Below, piece by piece: positions 6,911 through 16,090 of a stretch of 64,000 bases of DNA. Below the pieces are notes generated by a model. It saw only the letters and a list, made by a program, of their open reading frames with translations, was not told the DNA's origin and did no database searches. The stretch covers positions 62,001 to 126,000 of the forward strand of contig NZ_VTOU01000001.1 in assembly GCF_008274695.1 (NCBI RefSeq). Direction: 5' to 3'. This DNA is from Sphingomonas montanisoli. Its GTDB lineage: Bacteria > Pseudomonadota > Alphaproteobacteria > Sphingomonadales > Sphingomonadaceae. The position numbers and the translations under genes were made by a program. Each line of letters opens with the position of its first letter. Position 1 is the first letter of the stretch.

Positions 6911-9043
6911 TTATTCCTCGGTGACGGGGAAGCCCTCATGCCGCAGCCAGGCGGCGACCTTCGGATCGCGGCCCCGGAAATTACGGAATGCCTGCGCCGG
7001 ATCGACCGTGTTGCCGACCGACAGGATTGTGTCGTGGAATCTTTTGGCGGTGCCGGGATCATAGGGGCTGCCTGCTTCCCCGAACGCTTCATAGGCGTCG
7101 GTCGCCAGCACTTCGGCCCACAGATAGCCGTAATAGCCGGCAGCATAGCCTTCACCGGCGAAGATGTGGCCGAATTGCGGGATGCGATGCCGCATCACGA
7201 TTTCCTTGGGCATGCCGATCTCGGTCAGGGTCGCCTTTTCGAACGCCTTGGGGTCGATCGGCACGCCGCCTGCCAGATGCAGCTTCATGTCGACGATCGC
7301 GCTCGCCTGCGTCTCGACAACGCTGAAGCCCTGGTTGAACGTCTTGGCACGCTTGATCTTGGCGAGCAGGTCGGCCGGGATCGGCTCGCCCTTCGCGTTG
7401 ACCAACATCGCCTGCACCTCGGGCGTTGAGAACCAGTTCTCGTTCACCTGGCTGGGGAACTCCACGAAGTCGCGCGCGGTGTTCGTGCCCGACAGCGAAG
7501 GATAGGTGGTGTTCGCGCTGAGGCCGTGCAGCGCGTGACCGAATTCATGGAACATCGTTTCGGCGTCGTCCCACGAAATCGTCGTGGGCTGGCCCGCGCT
7601 GCCGGGGATGAAATTCGAGTTGTTCGATACGATCGTCGGAATGTCCGCATCGATGCGCGACTGTTCGCGATACGCATTCATCCACGCGCCCGATTGCTTG
7701 CCGGCACGCGCGAGCGGATCGAAATACCAATAGCCGACATGCTTTCCGGCCTTGTCCTTCACCTCATAGACGCTGACGTCGGGATGATAGACGGGCAGGC
7801 CGTCGACCTTGGTGAAGCTGTAGCCGTAAAGCTTGCCCGCAGCCATGAACATCGCCTCGCGGACGTGATCGAGCTGGAGGTAGGGCTTCACCTCACCCAG
7901 ATCGAGGTCATACTTCGCCTTGCGCAGCTTCTCCGCGTAGAAACGATAATCCCACGGCTCGATCGTCAGCTTGTCGACGCTCGCGATCTTCTGCATCTCC
8001 GCGACGTCGGCATGAACCTGCGCGACCGCCGGCTTCCACGCGCGCATCAGCAGGTTCATCGCATTGTCGGGCGTCTTGGCCATCGTGTCGGCCAGATGCC
8101 AGTGCGCATAGGTGGGATAGCCGAGCAGTTTCGCCTTCTGGGCGCGGACTTTCAGGATTTCGACGACGGTGGCGTTGTTGTCGTTCGCATTGCCGTTGTC
8201 CCCGCGGCTGATCCACATGCGCCAGCCCTTTTCGCGCAGAGCGCGATCGGTGGAATAGGTGATGAACGGTTCCATCGCCGAACGCGTGTTGGCGATACGC
8301 CACTTGCCGGGCAGCTTGTGCGCGGTCGCATCGGCGGCGGCGGCATCGATCTGTTCGGTTGTCAGCCCCTTCAACTGATCCTTGCTGTCGAGGACGAGGG
8401 CGTAATTCTCCTCGTCCGCAAGCTGGTTCTGCGCGAACTTGGTGTAGAGGCCGGCGAGCTTCTGGTTATAGGTCGACAGGGTAGCCTTGTCGGCCTCGCT
8501 CAGCTTGGCGCCGGCCTGTGCGAAGTCGGTCCAATATTTCCAGACTAGGCGCTGCTGTTCGGCCGTCAGCTTCGCTTTGGCGGGCGAATTATAGACCGCG
8601 TCGATGCGCGCAAAGAGCTTGGCATTCTGGATCAGCTTGTCCTGCGCCGCCGCCAGCTTGGGCATGAGCTCCTCTTCGACCTTCTGGAATTCGGGGCTCG
8701 AGAGGTTGGACGAGTAGATGAAGAACACCGCGAGCGCGCGGCTGAGCGGCCGCCCGGCCTTTTCCAGCGGCACGAAGACATTGTCGAAGGTCGGCGCGGC
8801 GGCATTGTTCGCGATCGCGTCGATTTCCTTGAGTTGCGAGTCGATCCCGGCTTCGATCGCCGGCTTAAAATCGGCGACCTTCGCCTTGTCGAACGCGGGC
8901 ACGCCGCCGTTGGGGCCGGTCCACTCGGCAAGCAGGGGATTCGCGGCTGTCGTCGCGACCGCAGGGGCCGCCTGGAGATTCGTCGAGGTCATCAATGTCA
9001 CCATCATTGCCGCAGCGCCTGCGGTCAGGATCGATTTGTTCAT
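6911..9043 (-). CDS. dcp: M3 family metallopeptidase (peptidyl-dipeptidase Dcp)
   Basis: 710 residues, the normal length for Dcp/oligopeptidase A. The zinc site is FHEFGHALHG near residue 500, followed by the downstream Glu region around FVEFPSQVNENW. An N-terminal signal-like segment (MNKSILTAGAAAMMVTLM, then Ala-rich) suggests export to the periplasm, unlike the cytosolic enterobacterial enzyme. It should remove C-terminal dipeptides from short peptides. It is transcribed away from the isovaleryl-CoA dehydrogenase gene, leaving about 110 bases as a shared divergent promoter region. Confidence 0.93.
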   Translation of the reverse strand: MNKSILTAGAAAMMVTLMTSTNLQAAPAVATTAANPLLAEWTGPNGGVPAFDKAKVADFKPAIEAGIDSQLKEIDAIANNAAAPTFDNVFVPLEKAGRPLSRALAVFFIYSSNLSSPEFQKVEEELMPKLAAAQDKLIQNAKLFARIDAVYNSPAKAKLTAEQQRLVWKYWTDFAQAGAKLSEADKATLSTYNQKLAGLYTKFAQNQLADEENYALVLDSKDQLKGLTTEQIDAAAADATAHKLPGKWRIANTRSAMEPFITYSTDRALREKGWRMWISRGDNGNANDNNATVVEILKVRAQKAKLLGYPTYAHWHLADTMAKTPDNAMNLLMRAWKPAVAQVHADVAEMQKIASVDKLTIEPWDYRFYAEKLRKAKYDLDLGEVKPYLQLDHVREAMFMAAGKLYGYSFTKVDGLPVYHPDVSVYEVKDKAGKHVGYWYFDPLARAGKQSGAWMNAYREQSRIDADIPTIVSNNSNFIPGSAGQPTTISWDDAETMFHEFGHALHGLSANTTYPSLSGTNTARDFVEFPSQVNENWFSTPEVQAMLVNAKGEPIPADLLAKIKRAKTFNQGFSVVETQASAIVDMKLHLAGGVPIDPKAFEKATLTEIGMPKEIVMRHRIPQFGHIFAGEGYAAGYYGYLWAEVLATDAYEAFGEAGSPYDPGTAKRFHDTILSVGNTVDPAQAFRNFRGRDPKVAAWLRHEGFPVTEE

Positions 9044-9153
9044 GGGGAGGTTCTCACGAAATGCTTCTGTTGCGTTTCAGCATATTCGCGTCGCCCGGCT
9101 TTGCCAGCCCGAACTCACACCGTTAGATTGGCACAAAATAACATGAGGATGCC

Positions 9154-10305
9154 ATGACCGCCGCAACGTTCGACTTCGGCCTCGGCGAGACCGCGGATAT
9201 GATCCGCGAAACGACCGAACGCTTCGCGACCGACCGGATCGCGCCGATCGCGGCGAAGATCGACGCCGAGGACTGGTTTCCGCGCGATCTGTGGCCCGCA
9301 ATGGGCGCGCTCGGCCTCCACGGGATCACGGTGGACGAAGCCGATGGGGGCCTGGGCCTCGGCTATCTCGAGCATGTCGTTGCGCAGGAGGAGGTGGCCC
9401 GCGCCTCCGCCTCGATCGGGTTGAGTTATGGCGCGCACTCGAACCTTTGCGTCAATCAGATCCGGCGGTGGGCGAGTCCAGAACAGAAGGCGCGCTATCT
9501 GCCCAAGCTTATTTCGGGCGAACATGTCGGCAGCCTCGCCATGTCCGAGGCGGGGGCGGGGTCCGACGTCGTCTCGATGAAGCTCAAGGCCGAGAAGAAG
9601 GGCGATCACTACGTCCTGAACGGCACGAAATTCTGGATCACCAACGCGACCTATGCCGACGTCCTGGTCGTCTATGCCAAGACCGGCGAGGGATCGAAGG
9701 GGATCAGCACGTTCCTGATCGAAAAGGACTTCAAGGGTTTCTCGATCGGGCAGAAGATCGACAAGATGGGCATGCGCGGATCGCCGACCGCAGAGCTCGT
9801 CTTCGACGATTGCGAGGTGCCGGAAGAGAATGTCATGGGGCCGCTCAATGGTGGGGTCGGCATCCTGATGTCGGGGCTCGACTATGAGCGGACGGTGCTG
9901 TCGGGCATCCAGCTCGGCATCATGCAGGCGTGCCTCGACGTGGTTCTTCCCTACGTTCGCGATCGTAAGCAGTTCGGCAAGCCGATCGGCGCGTTCCAGC
10001 TGATGCAGGCCAAGATCGCCGACATGTATGTCGCGCTCAATTCGGCGCGGGCCTATGTCTATGCGGTCGCCAAAGCGTGCGACGCGGGCAGGACGACGCG
10101 CTTCGACGCGGCGGGTGCGATCCTGCTGGCCAGCGAAAATGCAATGAAGACTTCGCTGGACGCGGTGCAGGCCCTGGGCGGTGCCGGCTATACGAAGGAC
10201 TGGCCGGTCGAGCGCTTCATGCGGGACGCCAAGCTGCTCGACATCGGGGCTGGCACCAACGAGATCCGGCGGATGCTGATCGGGCGGGAGTTGATCGGCG
10301 CATGA
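9154..10305 (+). CDS. ivd: Isovaleryl-CoA dehydrogenase
   Basis: 383 residues. It converts isovaleryl-CoA to 3-methylcrotonyl-CoA in leucine catabolism, passing electrons to ETF. The flavin region ([20 protein letters not shown]) and substrate loop are intact, and the catalytic Glu is in [11 protein letters not shown], as in the isovaleryl type. The C-terminus has [18 protein letters not shown]. The start ATG follows GAGGA. Assignment to isovaleryl-CoA rather than a short straight chain comes from these motifs plus the methylcrotonyl-CoA carboxylase genes that follow, the first of which starts inside its stop codon (ATGA). Confidence 0.93.
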   Translation: MTAATFDFGLGETADMIRETTERFATDRIAPIAAKIDAEDWFPRDLWPAMGALGLHGITVDEADGGLGLGYLEHVVAQEEVARASASIGLSYGAHSNLCVNQIRRWASPEQKARYLPKLISGEHVGSLAMSEAGAGSDVVSMKLKAEKKGDHYVLNGTKFWITNATYADVLVVYAKTGEGSKGISTFLIEKDFKGFSIGQKIDKMGMRGSPTAELVFDDCEVPEENVMGPLNGGVGILMSGLDYERTVLSGIQLGIMQACLDVVLPYVRDRKQFGKPIGAFQLMQAKIADMYVALNSARAYVYAVAKACDAGRTTRFDAAGAILLASENAMKTSLDAVQALGGAGYTKDWPVERFMRDAKLLDIGAGTNEIRRMLIGRELIGA

Positions 10306-11894
10306 TCCTCGGCACCTCGCTCGATCCGGCCTCGCCCGAGTTCGTCGCCCGCGCGGCGCATAATCGCGGGCTGGCAGACGATCTGCGCGCGCGGGTCGCC
10401 AATGCGGCGCTGGGTGGCAGTGCGAAGTCCCGCGAGCGGCATGCGTCGCGCGGCAAGCTGCTTCCGCGCGATCGGGTGGAGCGGCTGCTCGATCCGGGCT
10501 CGCCTTTCCTCGAAGTCGGGCAACTCGCGGCGAACGGCCTTTATGGAAACGAGGTGCCGGGTGCCGGCATCATCGCCGGGATCGGCCGGGTTTCGGGCCG
10601 GCAAGTGATGATCGCGTGTAACGACGCGACCGTTAAGGGCGGCACCTATTATCCGATGACGGTGAAGAAGCATCTCCGCGCGCAGGAGATTGCCGAGGCT
10701 AACCGCCTGCCGTGCATCTATCTGGTCGACTCGGGCGGCGCGAACCTGCCGCATCAGGCGGAGGTGTTCCCCGACCGCGAGCATTTCGGCCGCATCTTCT
10801 TTAACCAGGCGAACATGTCCGCAAAGGGCATTCCCCAGATCGCCTGCGTGATGGGAAGCTGTACTGCGGGCGGCGCCTATGTGCCGGCCATGTCGGACGA
10901 GACGGTGATCGTGCGCAATCAGGGCACGATCTTTCTCGCCGGCCCGCCGCTGGTGAAGGCCGCGACGGGCGAGGTGATTTCGGCCGAGGATCTGGGCGGT
11001 GGCGACCTGCACGGGCGCAAGTCCGGCGTGGTCGATCATGTCGCCGACAATGACGAACATGCGCTGTCGATCGTGCGCGATATTGTGGCCACGATCCCGC
11101 TCGATCGCACGCCCGACATCGCGATGTGCGAACCGCGCGCGCCGTTATTTCCCCCCGAGCAGCTTTACGGGGTCGTCCCGGACGATGTTCGCGCACCCTA
11201 TGACGTGCGCGAGGTGATCGCGCGCATCGTCGACGGTTCGGAGTTTCACGAGTTCAAGGCGCTCTACGGCACCACGTTGGTCTGCGGCTTCGCGCATATC
11301 TGGGGCATGCCGGTCGCGATCCTCGCGAATAATGGCGTGCTGTTCAGCGAGAGCGCGGTGAAGGGCGCGCACTTCATCGAACTCGCCTGCCAGCGGCGCG
11401 TGCCCTTGCTGTTTCTCCAGAACATTTCGGGCTTCATGGTCGGCGGAAAATACGAGGCCGAGGGGATCGCCAAGCACGGCGCGAAGCTGGTCACGGCGGT
11501 CGCGACCGCGCAGGTGCCCAAGATCACCGTGCTGATCGGCGGCAGCTTCGGTGCCGGCAATTACGGTATGTGCGGACGGGCCTATTCGCCGCGTTTCCTG
11601 TTCACCTGGCCCAATGCGCGGATCAGCGTGATGGGTGGCGAGCAGGCGGCCTCGGTCCTCGCGACTGTCCATCGCGATGCCGATCGCTGGAGCGCGAAGG
11701 AGGCCGAAGCCTTCAAGAACCCGATCCGCCAGAAATATGAGGATGAGGGGAATCCCTATTATGCGACATCGCATCTGTGGGACGACGGTATTATCGACCC
11801 CACCCAGACCCGCGACGTGCTCGGCCTCGCCTTCGCCGCCACGCTGAACGCCCCGATCCCCGAGAGCGCGCGCTTCGGCGTGTTCAGGATGTGA
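10302..11894 (+). CDS. mccB: Methylcrotonyl-CoA carboxylase beta (carboxyltransferase) subunit
   Basis: 530 residues, the expected size for the carboxyltransferase subunit that moves CO2 from biotin to 3-methylcrotonyl-CoA. Signature segments include [32 protein letters not shown] and the C-terminal [18 protein letters not shown]. The ATG overlaps the ivd stop by ATGA and removes the long upstream extension of the frame. Its stop overlaps the next gene's ATG (TGATG), an unusual DUF559 gene set between the two carboxylase subunits. Confidence 0.94.
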   Translation: MILGTSLDPASPEFVARAAHNRGLADDLRARVANAALGGSAKSRERHASRGKLLPRDRVERLLDPGSPFLEVGQLAANGLYGNEVPGAGIIAGIGRVSGRQVMIACNDATVKGGTYYPMTVKKHLRAQEIAEANRLPCIYLVDSGGANLPHQAEVFPDREHFGRIFFNQANMSAKGIPQIACVMGSCTAGGAYVPAMSDETVIVRNQGTIFLAGPPLVKAATGEVISAEDLGGGDLHGRKSGVVDHVADNDEHALSIVRDIVATIPLDRTPDIAMCEPRAPLFPPEQLYGVVPDDVRAPYDVREVIARIVDGSEFHEFKALYGTTLVCGFAHIWGMPVAILANNGVLFSESAVKGAHFIELACQRRVPLLFLQNISGFMVGGKYEAEGIAKHGAKLVTAVATAQVPKITVLIGGSFGAGNYGMCGRAYSPRFLFTWPNARISVMGGEQAASVLATVHRDADRWSAKEAEAFKNPIRQKYEDEGNPYYATSHLWDDGIIDPTQTRDVLGLAFAATLNAPIPESARFGVFRM

Positions 11895-12379
11895 TGGAGG
11901 GCGATGCTCCGATACCTCCCCGGAACGGGGAGGGGGACCGCGCGAAGCGTGGTGGAGGGGTTTTCGCCACCACGCGCAAAACGATCGAGCTGGCGCGCCG
12001 CGAACGGCGAAGCGGCAATTTGCCTGAAGTTGTGTTGTGGAGAGCGTTGAGAACACGCCCCGGTGGCTTTAAGTTTCGCAAACAGCATCCGATTGGCCCC
12101 TACAGCTTGGACTTTGCTTGCCTGTCCGCACGATTGGCGATCGAGATTGACGGTGAAGTGCACGGTCGCGGCGACAGGCCACAGCGTGATGAAATTCGCG
12201 ATAGTCGGCTTGCTCAATCGGGCTTCCGGACACTTCGCATTCCGGCGCGTGATGTGTTGAATGATCTCGACGCGGTTGTTCGAGCTATCGTCGAAGCCTG
12301 CAAGGCGGGCCAACCCCTCCACCATCCTTCGGATGGTCCCCCTCCCCGTGCCGGGGAGGTATTTGGTGAGAAGCCATGA
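11894..12379 (+). CDS. DUF559 (Vsr-like) endonuclease-domain protein
   Basis: 161 residues from an ATG inside the mccB stop (TGATG), ending in an ATGA overlap with mccA. The core resembles DUF559, a compact PD-(D/E)xK-type fold related to very-short-patch repair nucleases: an early Glu in PEVVLWRALR, then YSLDFACLSARLAIEIDGEVHG with the D...ExD metal-site pattern, and GFRTLRIPARDVL near the end. The outer residues (IPPRNGEGDRAKRGGG and PLHHPSDGPPPRAGEV) are translations of the two flanking repeats, so the coding frame runs through both. By eye the central DNA is less GC-rich than its neighbours (not computed), which fits an acquired element. The native target is unknown. Confidence 0.85.
   Translation: MEGDAPIPPRNGEGDRAKRGGGVFATTRKTIELARRERRSGNLPEVVLWRALRTRPGGFKFRKQHPIGPYSLDFACLSARLAIEIDGEVHGRGDRPQRDEIRDSRLAQSGFRTLRIPARDVLNDLDAVVRAIVEACKAGQPLHHPSDGPPPRAGEVFGEKP
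11912..11960 (+). repeat. Left double-hairpin (REP-like) repeat flanking the DUF559 gene
   Basis: 49 bases made of two stem-loops: CCTCCCCG-GAA-CGGGGAGG, then after GGGA a second stem CCGCGC-GAA-GCGTGG, ending TGGAGGGG. The copy at 12314 is the same element in the opposite orientation. It lies wholly inside the 5' coding region of the DUF559 gene. Confidence 0.9.
12314..12362 (-). repeat. Right double-hairpin (REP-like) repeat, inverted
   Basis: Read on the minus strand it matches the left copy apart from one loop base (GCA for GAA) and the second stem, which is CCATCC-GAA-GGATGG. All the stem differences keep base pairing. It ends 13 bases before the mccA ATG and encodes the C-terminal end of the DUF559 protein. 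Confidence 0.9.
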
Positions 12380-14211
12380 TCAACAAACTCCTGATCGCCA
12401 ATCGCGGTGAAATCGCCTGCCGGATCATCCGCACGGCGCGAGAGATGGGGATCGCGACGGTTGCGGTCTATTCGGATGCCGATGCCGGGGCGCTCCATGT
12501 GCGAGAAGCGGACGAGGCGGTGCATATCGGGCCGGCTCCGGCCCGCGAAAGTTATCTGGTCGGCGAAAAGATCATTGCTGCAGCCAAGGCGACAGGCGCG
12601 GAGGCGATTCATCCAGGCTATGGTTTCCTCAGCGAGAATGCCGACTTTGCAGAGGCTGTGATCGCGGCGGGGCTGATCTGGGTCGGCCCCGACCCCAAGA
12701 GCATCCGCGCGATGGGCCTCAAGGACGCGGCGAAGCGGCTGATGCAGGAGGCCGGTGTGCCGACCACGCCCGGCTATCTGGGCGACGACCAGTCCGAAGC
12801 GCGGCTACAGGCCGAGGCGGATGCGATTGGCTATCCGGTGCTGATCAAGGCGGTTGCTGGCGGCGGCGGCAAGGGGATGCGGCGCGTCGATGCCGCGGCG
12901 GATTTCGCCGAGGCGCTGGCATCATGCCGGCGCGAGGCCGCGGCTTCGTTCGGCGACGATCGGGTGCTGCTGGAGAAATATATCCTGACCCCGCGCCATA
13001 TCGAGGTGCAGGTGTTCGGCGACACACATGGCAATATCGTCCACCTGTTCGAGCGCGACTGTTCGCTTCAGCGTCGCCATCAGAAGGTGATCGAGGAAGC
13101 GCCGGCGCCGGGCATGGATGATGCGACCCGCGCGGCGATCTGCGAGGCGGCGGTCAAGGCGGCGCGCGCGGTCGACTATGTCGGGGCGGGGACGATCGAG
13201 TTCATCGCCGACGCCTCCGAAGGGCTGCGCGCCGACCGCATATGGTTCATGGAGATGAACACCCGCCTTCAGGTCGAGCATCCGGTGACCGAGGAGATTA
13301 CCGGGCAGGATCTGGTCGAGTGGCAGTTGCTGGTTGCATCGGGTGAAATCTTGCCGCTCGAGCAGGACGAGTTGGAGATCGACGGTTGGGCCATGGAAGC
13401 CCGATTGTATGCCGAGGATCCGGCCAAAGGCTTCCTGCCGTCGATCGGCGCGCTCGACGTTTTCGAACTTGGCGATGGCGTGCGGATCGATAGCGGTGTG
13501 GAGGAGGGCGGCGTAGTCTCCCCGCACTATGACCCGATGGTAGCCAAGATGATCGCCTGGGGTGAGGATCGCGAGGAAGCTCGCACAACGCTCGCCGCGG
13601 CGCTCGACCATAGCGCGATCTGGCCAGTGCGCACCAATGCGGGTTTTCTGGTGACGGCGTTGGAACACCCTGATTTTGTCGACGGCAATATTGATACCGG
13701 GTTGATTGCACGCGAGGGCGATGCACTGCTCCCGCCAGCCACACCGTCGATCGATGCGCTCACCGACGCGGCGATGGCTGTGGCGGGCGGAAGCCGGCTT
13801 GGGGGCTTCCGGCTCAATCGAACGGCAGTCGAGCAGGGCCGTTTCCTGCTCGACGGGCAGCCGATCGATATTGCGTTCGACGCCGAGGCAGGCGGCGACC
13901 CCGCAGACTCGATCCTGATTGCCGAGCATGGCCAGGTCTGGAAGCTGTCGCGCTGGCATGTCGATGGTGCAGGCAGGGCAGGGCATGGTGATGGAGCGAT
14001 CCTCTCGCCGATGCCGGGCAAGGTCATCGCGCTCGCTGTGGCGAATGGCGATCGGGTGAAGCAGGGCCAGAAAATCGTCACGATCGAGGCGATGAAGATG
14101 GAGCACAGCTTGACCGCGCCGTTCGACGGGACCGTGGCGGGTCTGTCAGTTGTCGAGGGCGGGCAGGTGAGCGATGGCTTGCTGCTCGCGCGGATTGAAA
14201 AGGCGGAGTAG
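12376..14211 (+). CDS. mccA: Methylcrotonyl-CoA carboxylase alpha (biotin carboxylase/carrier) subunit
   Basis: 611 residues. The biotin carboxylase domain starts NKLLIANRGEIACRI, contains the ATP-grasp loop AVAGGGGKGMRRV and the EMNTRLQVEHPVTE motif; the C-terminal biotin carrier has EAMKMEHSL with the biotinylated Lys near residue 574. With the beta subunit it carboxylates 3-methylcrotonyl-CoA in leucine breakdown. The ATG overlaps the DUF559 stop (ATGA), with GGTGAG upstream. The usual liu-operon partners methylglutaconyl-CoA hydratase and HMG-CoA lyase do not follow here and must lie elsewhere if the pathway is complete. Confidence 0.95.
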   Translation: MINKLLIANRGEIACRIIRTAREMGIATVAVYSDADAGALHVREADEAVHIGPAPARESYLVGEKIIAAAKATGAEAIHPGYGFLSENADFAEAVIAAGLIWVGPDPKSIRAMGLKDAAKRLMQEAGVPTTPGYLGDDQSEARLQAEADAIGYPVLIKAVAGGGGKGMRRVDAAADFAEALASCRREAAASFGDDRVLLEKYILTPRHIEVQVFGDTHGNIVHLFERDCSLQRRHQKVIEEAPAPGMDDATRAAICEAAVKAARAVDYVGAGTIEFIADASEGLRADRIWFMEMNTRLQVEHPVTEEITGQDLVEWQLLVASGEILPLEQDELEIDGWAMEARLYAEDPAKGFLPSIGALDVFELGDGVRIDSGVEEGGVVSPHYDPMVAKMIAWGEDREEARTTLAAALDHSAIWPVRTNAGFLVTALEHPDFVDGNIDTGLIAREGDALLPPATPSIDALTDAAMAVAGGSRLGGFRLNRTAVEQGRFLLDGQPIDIAFDAEAGGDPADSILIAEHGQVWKLSRWHVDGAGRAGHGDGAILSPMPGKVIALAVANGDRVKQGQKIVTIEAMKMEHSLTAPFDGTVAGLSVVEGGQVSDGLLLARIEKAE

Positions 14212-14547
14212 TTACTCAGCCACCAGCTTCATCAGGCGGCGCTCGACCGGTGCCAGAACCGGGCCGAGTTCATGACCGCGCTTCAGCACGGCGCCATTCT
14301 CCCCGATCAGCGCCCACATGCCTTGGCGGGTGTGAAGGGCAGGGCGCTTCTCGATCCGGATTTCCGGCCGTTCGGTCGCGCGGCGGAACGCTGCGAAGCA
14401 GGCGATGTCGCGATTGAAATCCATCGCATAGTCACGCCAATGCCCCGCCGCGACCATCCGGCCATAAAGATCCAGGATGCGCGTGAGTTCGTGCCGGTCG
14501 AAGGCGACCTGCTGCGCGGTGCCGGGAAACGGTGTGACGACGCCCAT
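14212..14547 (-). CDS. DUF2794 domain protein
   Basis: 111 residues from the ATG at 14545-14547, which overlaps the cysE stop by ATGA; the longer upstream frame lies inside cysE. The sequence VAFDRHELTRILDLYGRMVAAGHWRDYAMDF with a basic, Arg-rich middle matches the small DUF2794 family found across alphaproteobacteria, often beside cysE. Its role is unknown. No signal peptide or membrane segment is seen, so it is probably cytosolic. Confidence 0.85.
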   Translation of the reverse strand: MGVVTPFPGTAQQVAFDRHELTRILDLYGRMVAAGHWRDYAMDFNRDIACFAAFRRATERPEIRIEKRPALHTRQGMWALIGENGAVLKRGHELGPVLAPVERRLMKLVAE

Positions 14548-15242
14548 CAGGCGCAGTCGCGGTCCTTCGCGGCTTCGGCCTTGTCGCGTTCCTCGATCAA
14601 TTGGGAAAGGCGACCACGCATCGTCTCCAGCTCGCATTTGAGGATTTCGAGCTGTTGGGTCTGCGGATCGAAGCGTTCGCTGCACTGGGTGCCATAGGGC
14701 ACGAACTTGCGCTGAAACTCGGTGGCGTCGACGAGCATCGGCTTGGCGGGGATGCCGACGACGACCTGGCCGTCGGCGACGTCCTTGGTCACGACCGCAT
14801 TGGCGCCGACGCGCGCGCGCTCGCCAATCGTGATCGGGCCGAGGACGACCGAACCGACGCTGATGATCGCACCGTCGCCGATCGTGGGGTGACGCTTGCC
14901 ACCTTCACCATTGGTCGGGTTCGTGCCGCCCAGCGTCGCGTTCTGATAGATGGTGACATCGTTGCCGATGATCGACGTTTCGCCGATCACGACGAAACCA
15001 TGATCGATGAAGAAGTTGCGGCCGATCTGCGCGCCCGGATGAATGTCGATCGCGGTTAGCGTGCGCGCCAGATGGTTCACCACCCGCGCGAGAAAATAGA
15101 GTTCGGCCTGAAACAGCCAGTGCGCGATGCGGTGGAGGCCAAGCGCCCATACGCCGGGATAAAGCAGGATTTCCCAGCGCGAGCGCGGCGCGGGATCGCG
15201 GGCCTTGATCGAGTCGAGATAGGCGATGAGGCCATCAAACAT
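14547..15242 (-). CDS. cysE: Serine O-acetyltransferase
   Basis: 231 residues from MFDGLIAYLDSIKARDP; the frame extends upstream but only into a dispersed repeat. It acetylates L-serine to O-acetylserine, the acceptor for sulphide in cysteine synthesis. The left-handed beta-helix hexapeptide region is clear (IDIHPGAQIGRNFFIDHG, TIGDGAIISVGSVVLGPITIG), with the catalytic His in the FIDHG segment. The C-terminal end is long and helical (EILKCELETMRGRLSQLIEE), looks like a coiled coil, and may mediate oligomerisation. It is co-directional with and overlaps the DUF2794 gene. Confidence 0.93.
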   Translation of the reverse strand: MFDGLIAYLDSIKARDPAPRSRWEILLYPGVWALGLHRIAHWLFQAELYFLARVVNHLARTLTAIDIHPGAQIGRNFFIDHGFVVIGETSIIGNDVTIYQNATLGGTNPTNGEGGKRHPTIGDGAIISVGSVVLGPITIGERARVGANAVVTKDVADGQVVVGIPAKPMLVDATEFQRKFVPYGTQCSERFDPQTQQLEILKCELETMRGRLSQLIEERDKAEAAKDRDCA

Positions 15243-15324
15243 GCGCGCGTCTTTCGTGCGGTTCCCTTTACGAAGGAACATTATAGGGACGACGCCCGCC
15301 GCTTGAAAGGGTTCCGCAACAAAG

Positions 15325-15439
15325 CTCGTCATTGCGAGCGTAGCGAAGCAATCCAGGCCCGAACCAGATGAGATTCGTGGCCTGCACACACACACGGGCC
15401 TGGATTGCTTCGTCGCCTGCGGCTTCTCGCAATGACGAG
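15325..15439. repeat. Dispersed-type long inverted repeat with CA run in the loop
   Basis: Arm 15325-15360 (CTCGTCATTGCGAGCGTAGC ... AATCCAGGCCC) pairs with 15396-15439 (GGGCCTGGATTGC ... CGCAATGACGAG). The second arm has several extra bases in its middle. The loop holds a short CA run at about 15384-15395. The outer CGTCATTGCGAG / CTCGCAATGACG ends are typical of a dispersed palindromic family in proteobacterial genomes. It lies between ahpD and cysE, both on the minus strand, and could act as a transcript-end hairpin. Confidence 0.8.
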
Positions 15440-15458
15440 GACAGCCGGGAAAGCGCTC

Positions 15459-15980
15459 TTAAACCGCCGTCGCGTGGACGGTGGCGGCTGCCTTGATGAT
15501 CGCGCCGACACGGGCGGCGGTCTGGATCACGTCCGCGGCGACATTGTGCTGGCGCAACACCTTTTCATGCGCGTCGATGCACATGCCGCAGCCATTCATC
15601 GCCGAAACAGCAAGGCTGAACAGCTCGAAATCGGCCTTGTCTATTCCAGGCGTGCCTATCACGTTCATGCGCAGCTTCGCCGGCATCTGCCCATATTCCT
15701 TGTTCGAGGCGAGATGGACGAAGCGGTAATAGACATTGTTCATCGCCATGACGGCGGCCGACGCGCGCGCGGCGTTGGCGGCTTCGGGGGAGAGCTTGCC
15801 CTCGGCCTCGGCCTCGACCGCGTCGACGATCGGCTTGTACCCGCTGCCATGCGCACAGGCGAGCAGAAGGCCGTACTTACGCTGGTCGCCCAGCGTCTGA
15901 TCGCTGATGAGCGAACCGACGTTCAGCCGGATATCCTTGGCATAATCGGGAAGCGCGTCGGCGAAGGTCTTGAGCGACAT
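15459..15980 (-). CDS. ahpD: Alkyl hydroperoxide reductase AhpD
   Basis: 173 residues, the length of mycobacterial-type AhpD. The redox site NGCGMCIDAHEKVL has Cys131, Cys134 and His138, matching the CxxC...H of the family. AhpD is a cytosolic disulphide reductase that restores AhpC and has weak peroxidase activity. It follows ahpC on the same strand with about 110 bases between them, including two hairpins, and the divergent oxyR completes a peroxide-response cassette. No ahpF is seen, so AhpD is the likely AhpC reductant. Confidence 0.93.
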   Translation of the reverse strand: MSLKTFADALPDYAKDIRLNVGSLISDQTLGDQRKYGLLLACAHGSGYKPIVDAVEAEAEGKLSPEAANAARASAAVMAMNNVYYRFVHLASNKEYGQMPAKLRMNVIGTPGIDKADFELFSLAVSAMNGCGMCIDAHEKVLRQHNVAADVIQTAARVGAIIKAAATVHATAV

Positions 15981-16003
15981 CGTTCGTTCCTTGTCTGAGA
16001 AAT

Positions 16004-16037
16004 AAAAAGGGCGCGGAGGTCATTGCCCTCCGCGCCC
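16004..16037 (-). terminator. Intrinsic terminator or attenuator between ahpC and ahpD
   Basis: On the minus strand GGGCGCGGAGG pairs perfectly with CCTCCGCGCCC around a six-base loop, followed at once by TTTTTATTT. This is a textbook intrinsic terminator placed about 25 bases before the ahpD ATG. It should end most ahpC transcripts and limit ahpD expression by read-through. Confidence 0.8.
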
Positions 16038-16044
16038 CTCTTGC

Positions 16045-16073
16045 GCCCGCATCCCCTGAGGGGGACGGCGGGC
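16045..16073 (-). other. Second hairpin downstream of ahpC
   Basis: GCCCGC and GCGGGC can pair, with an inner CCCC/GGGG stem (loop TGAG on the plus strand). It lies between the ahpC stop and the terminator and has no T run. It may protect the 3' end of the ahpC mRNA. Confidence 0.4.
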
Positions 16074-16090
16074 TAACCGCCTGTAAGGGC

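Noticed and set aside
15384-15395. CA dinucleotide run as a phase-variation tract
   Set aside because: It is short and lies in the loop of an intergenic repeat, not in a promoter or coding frame.
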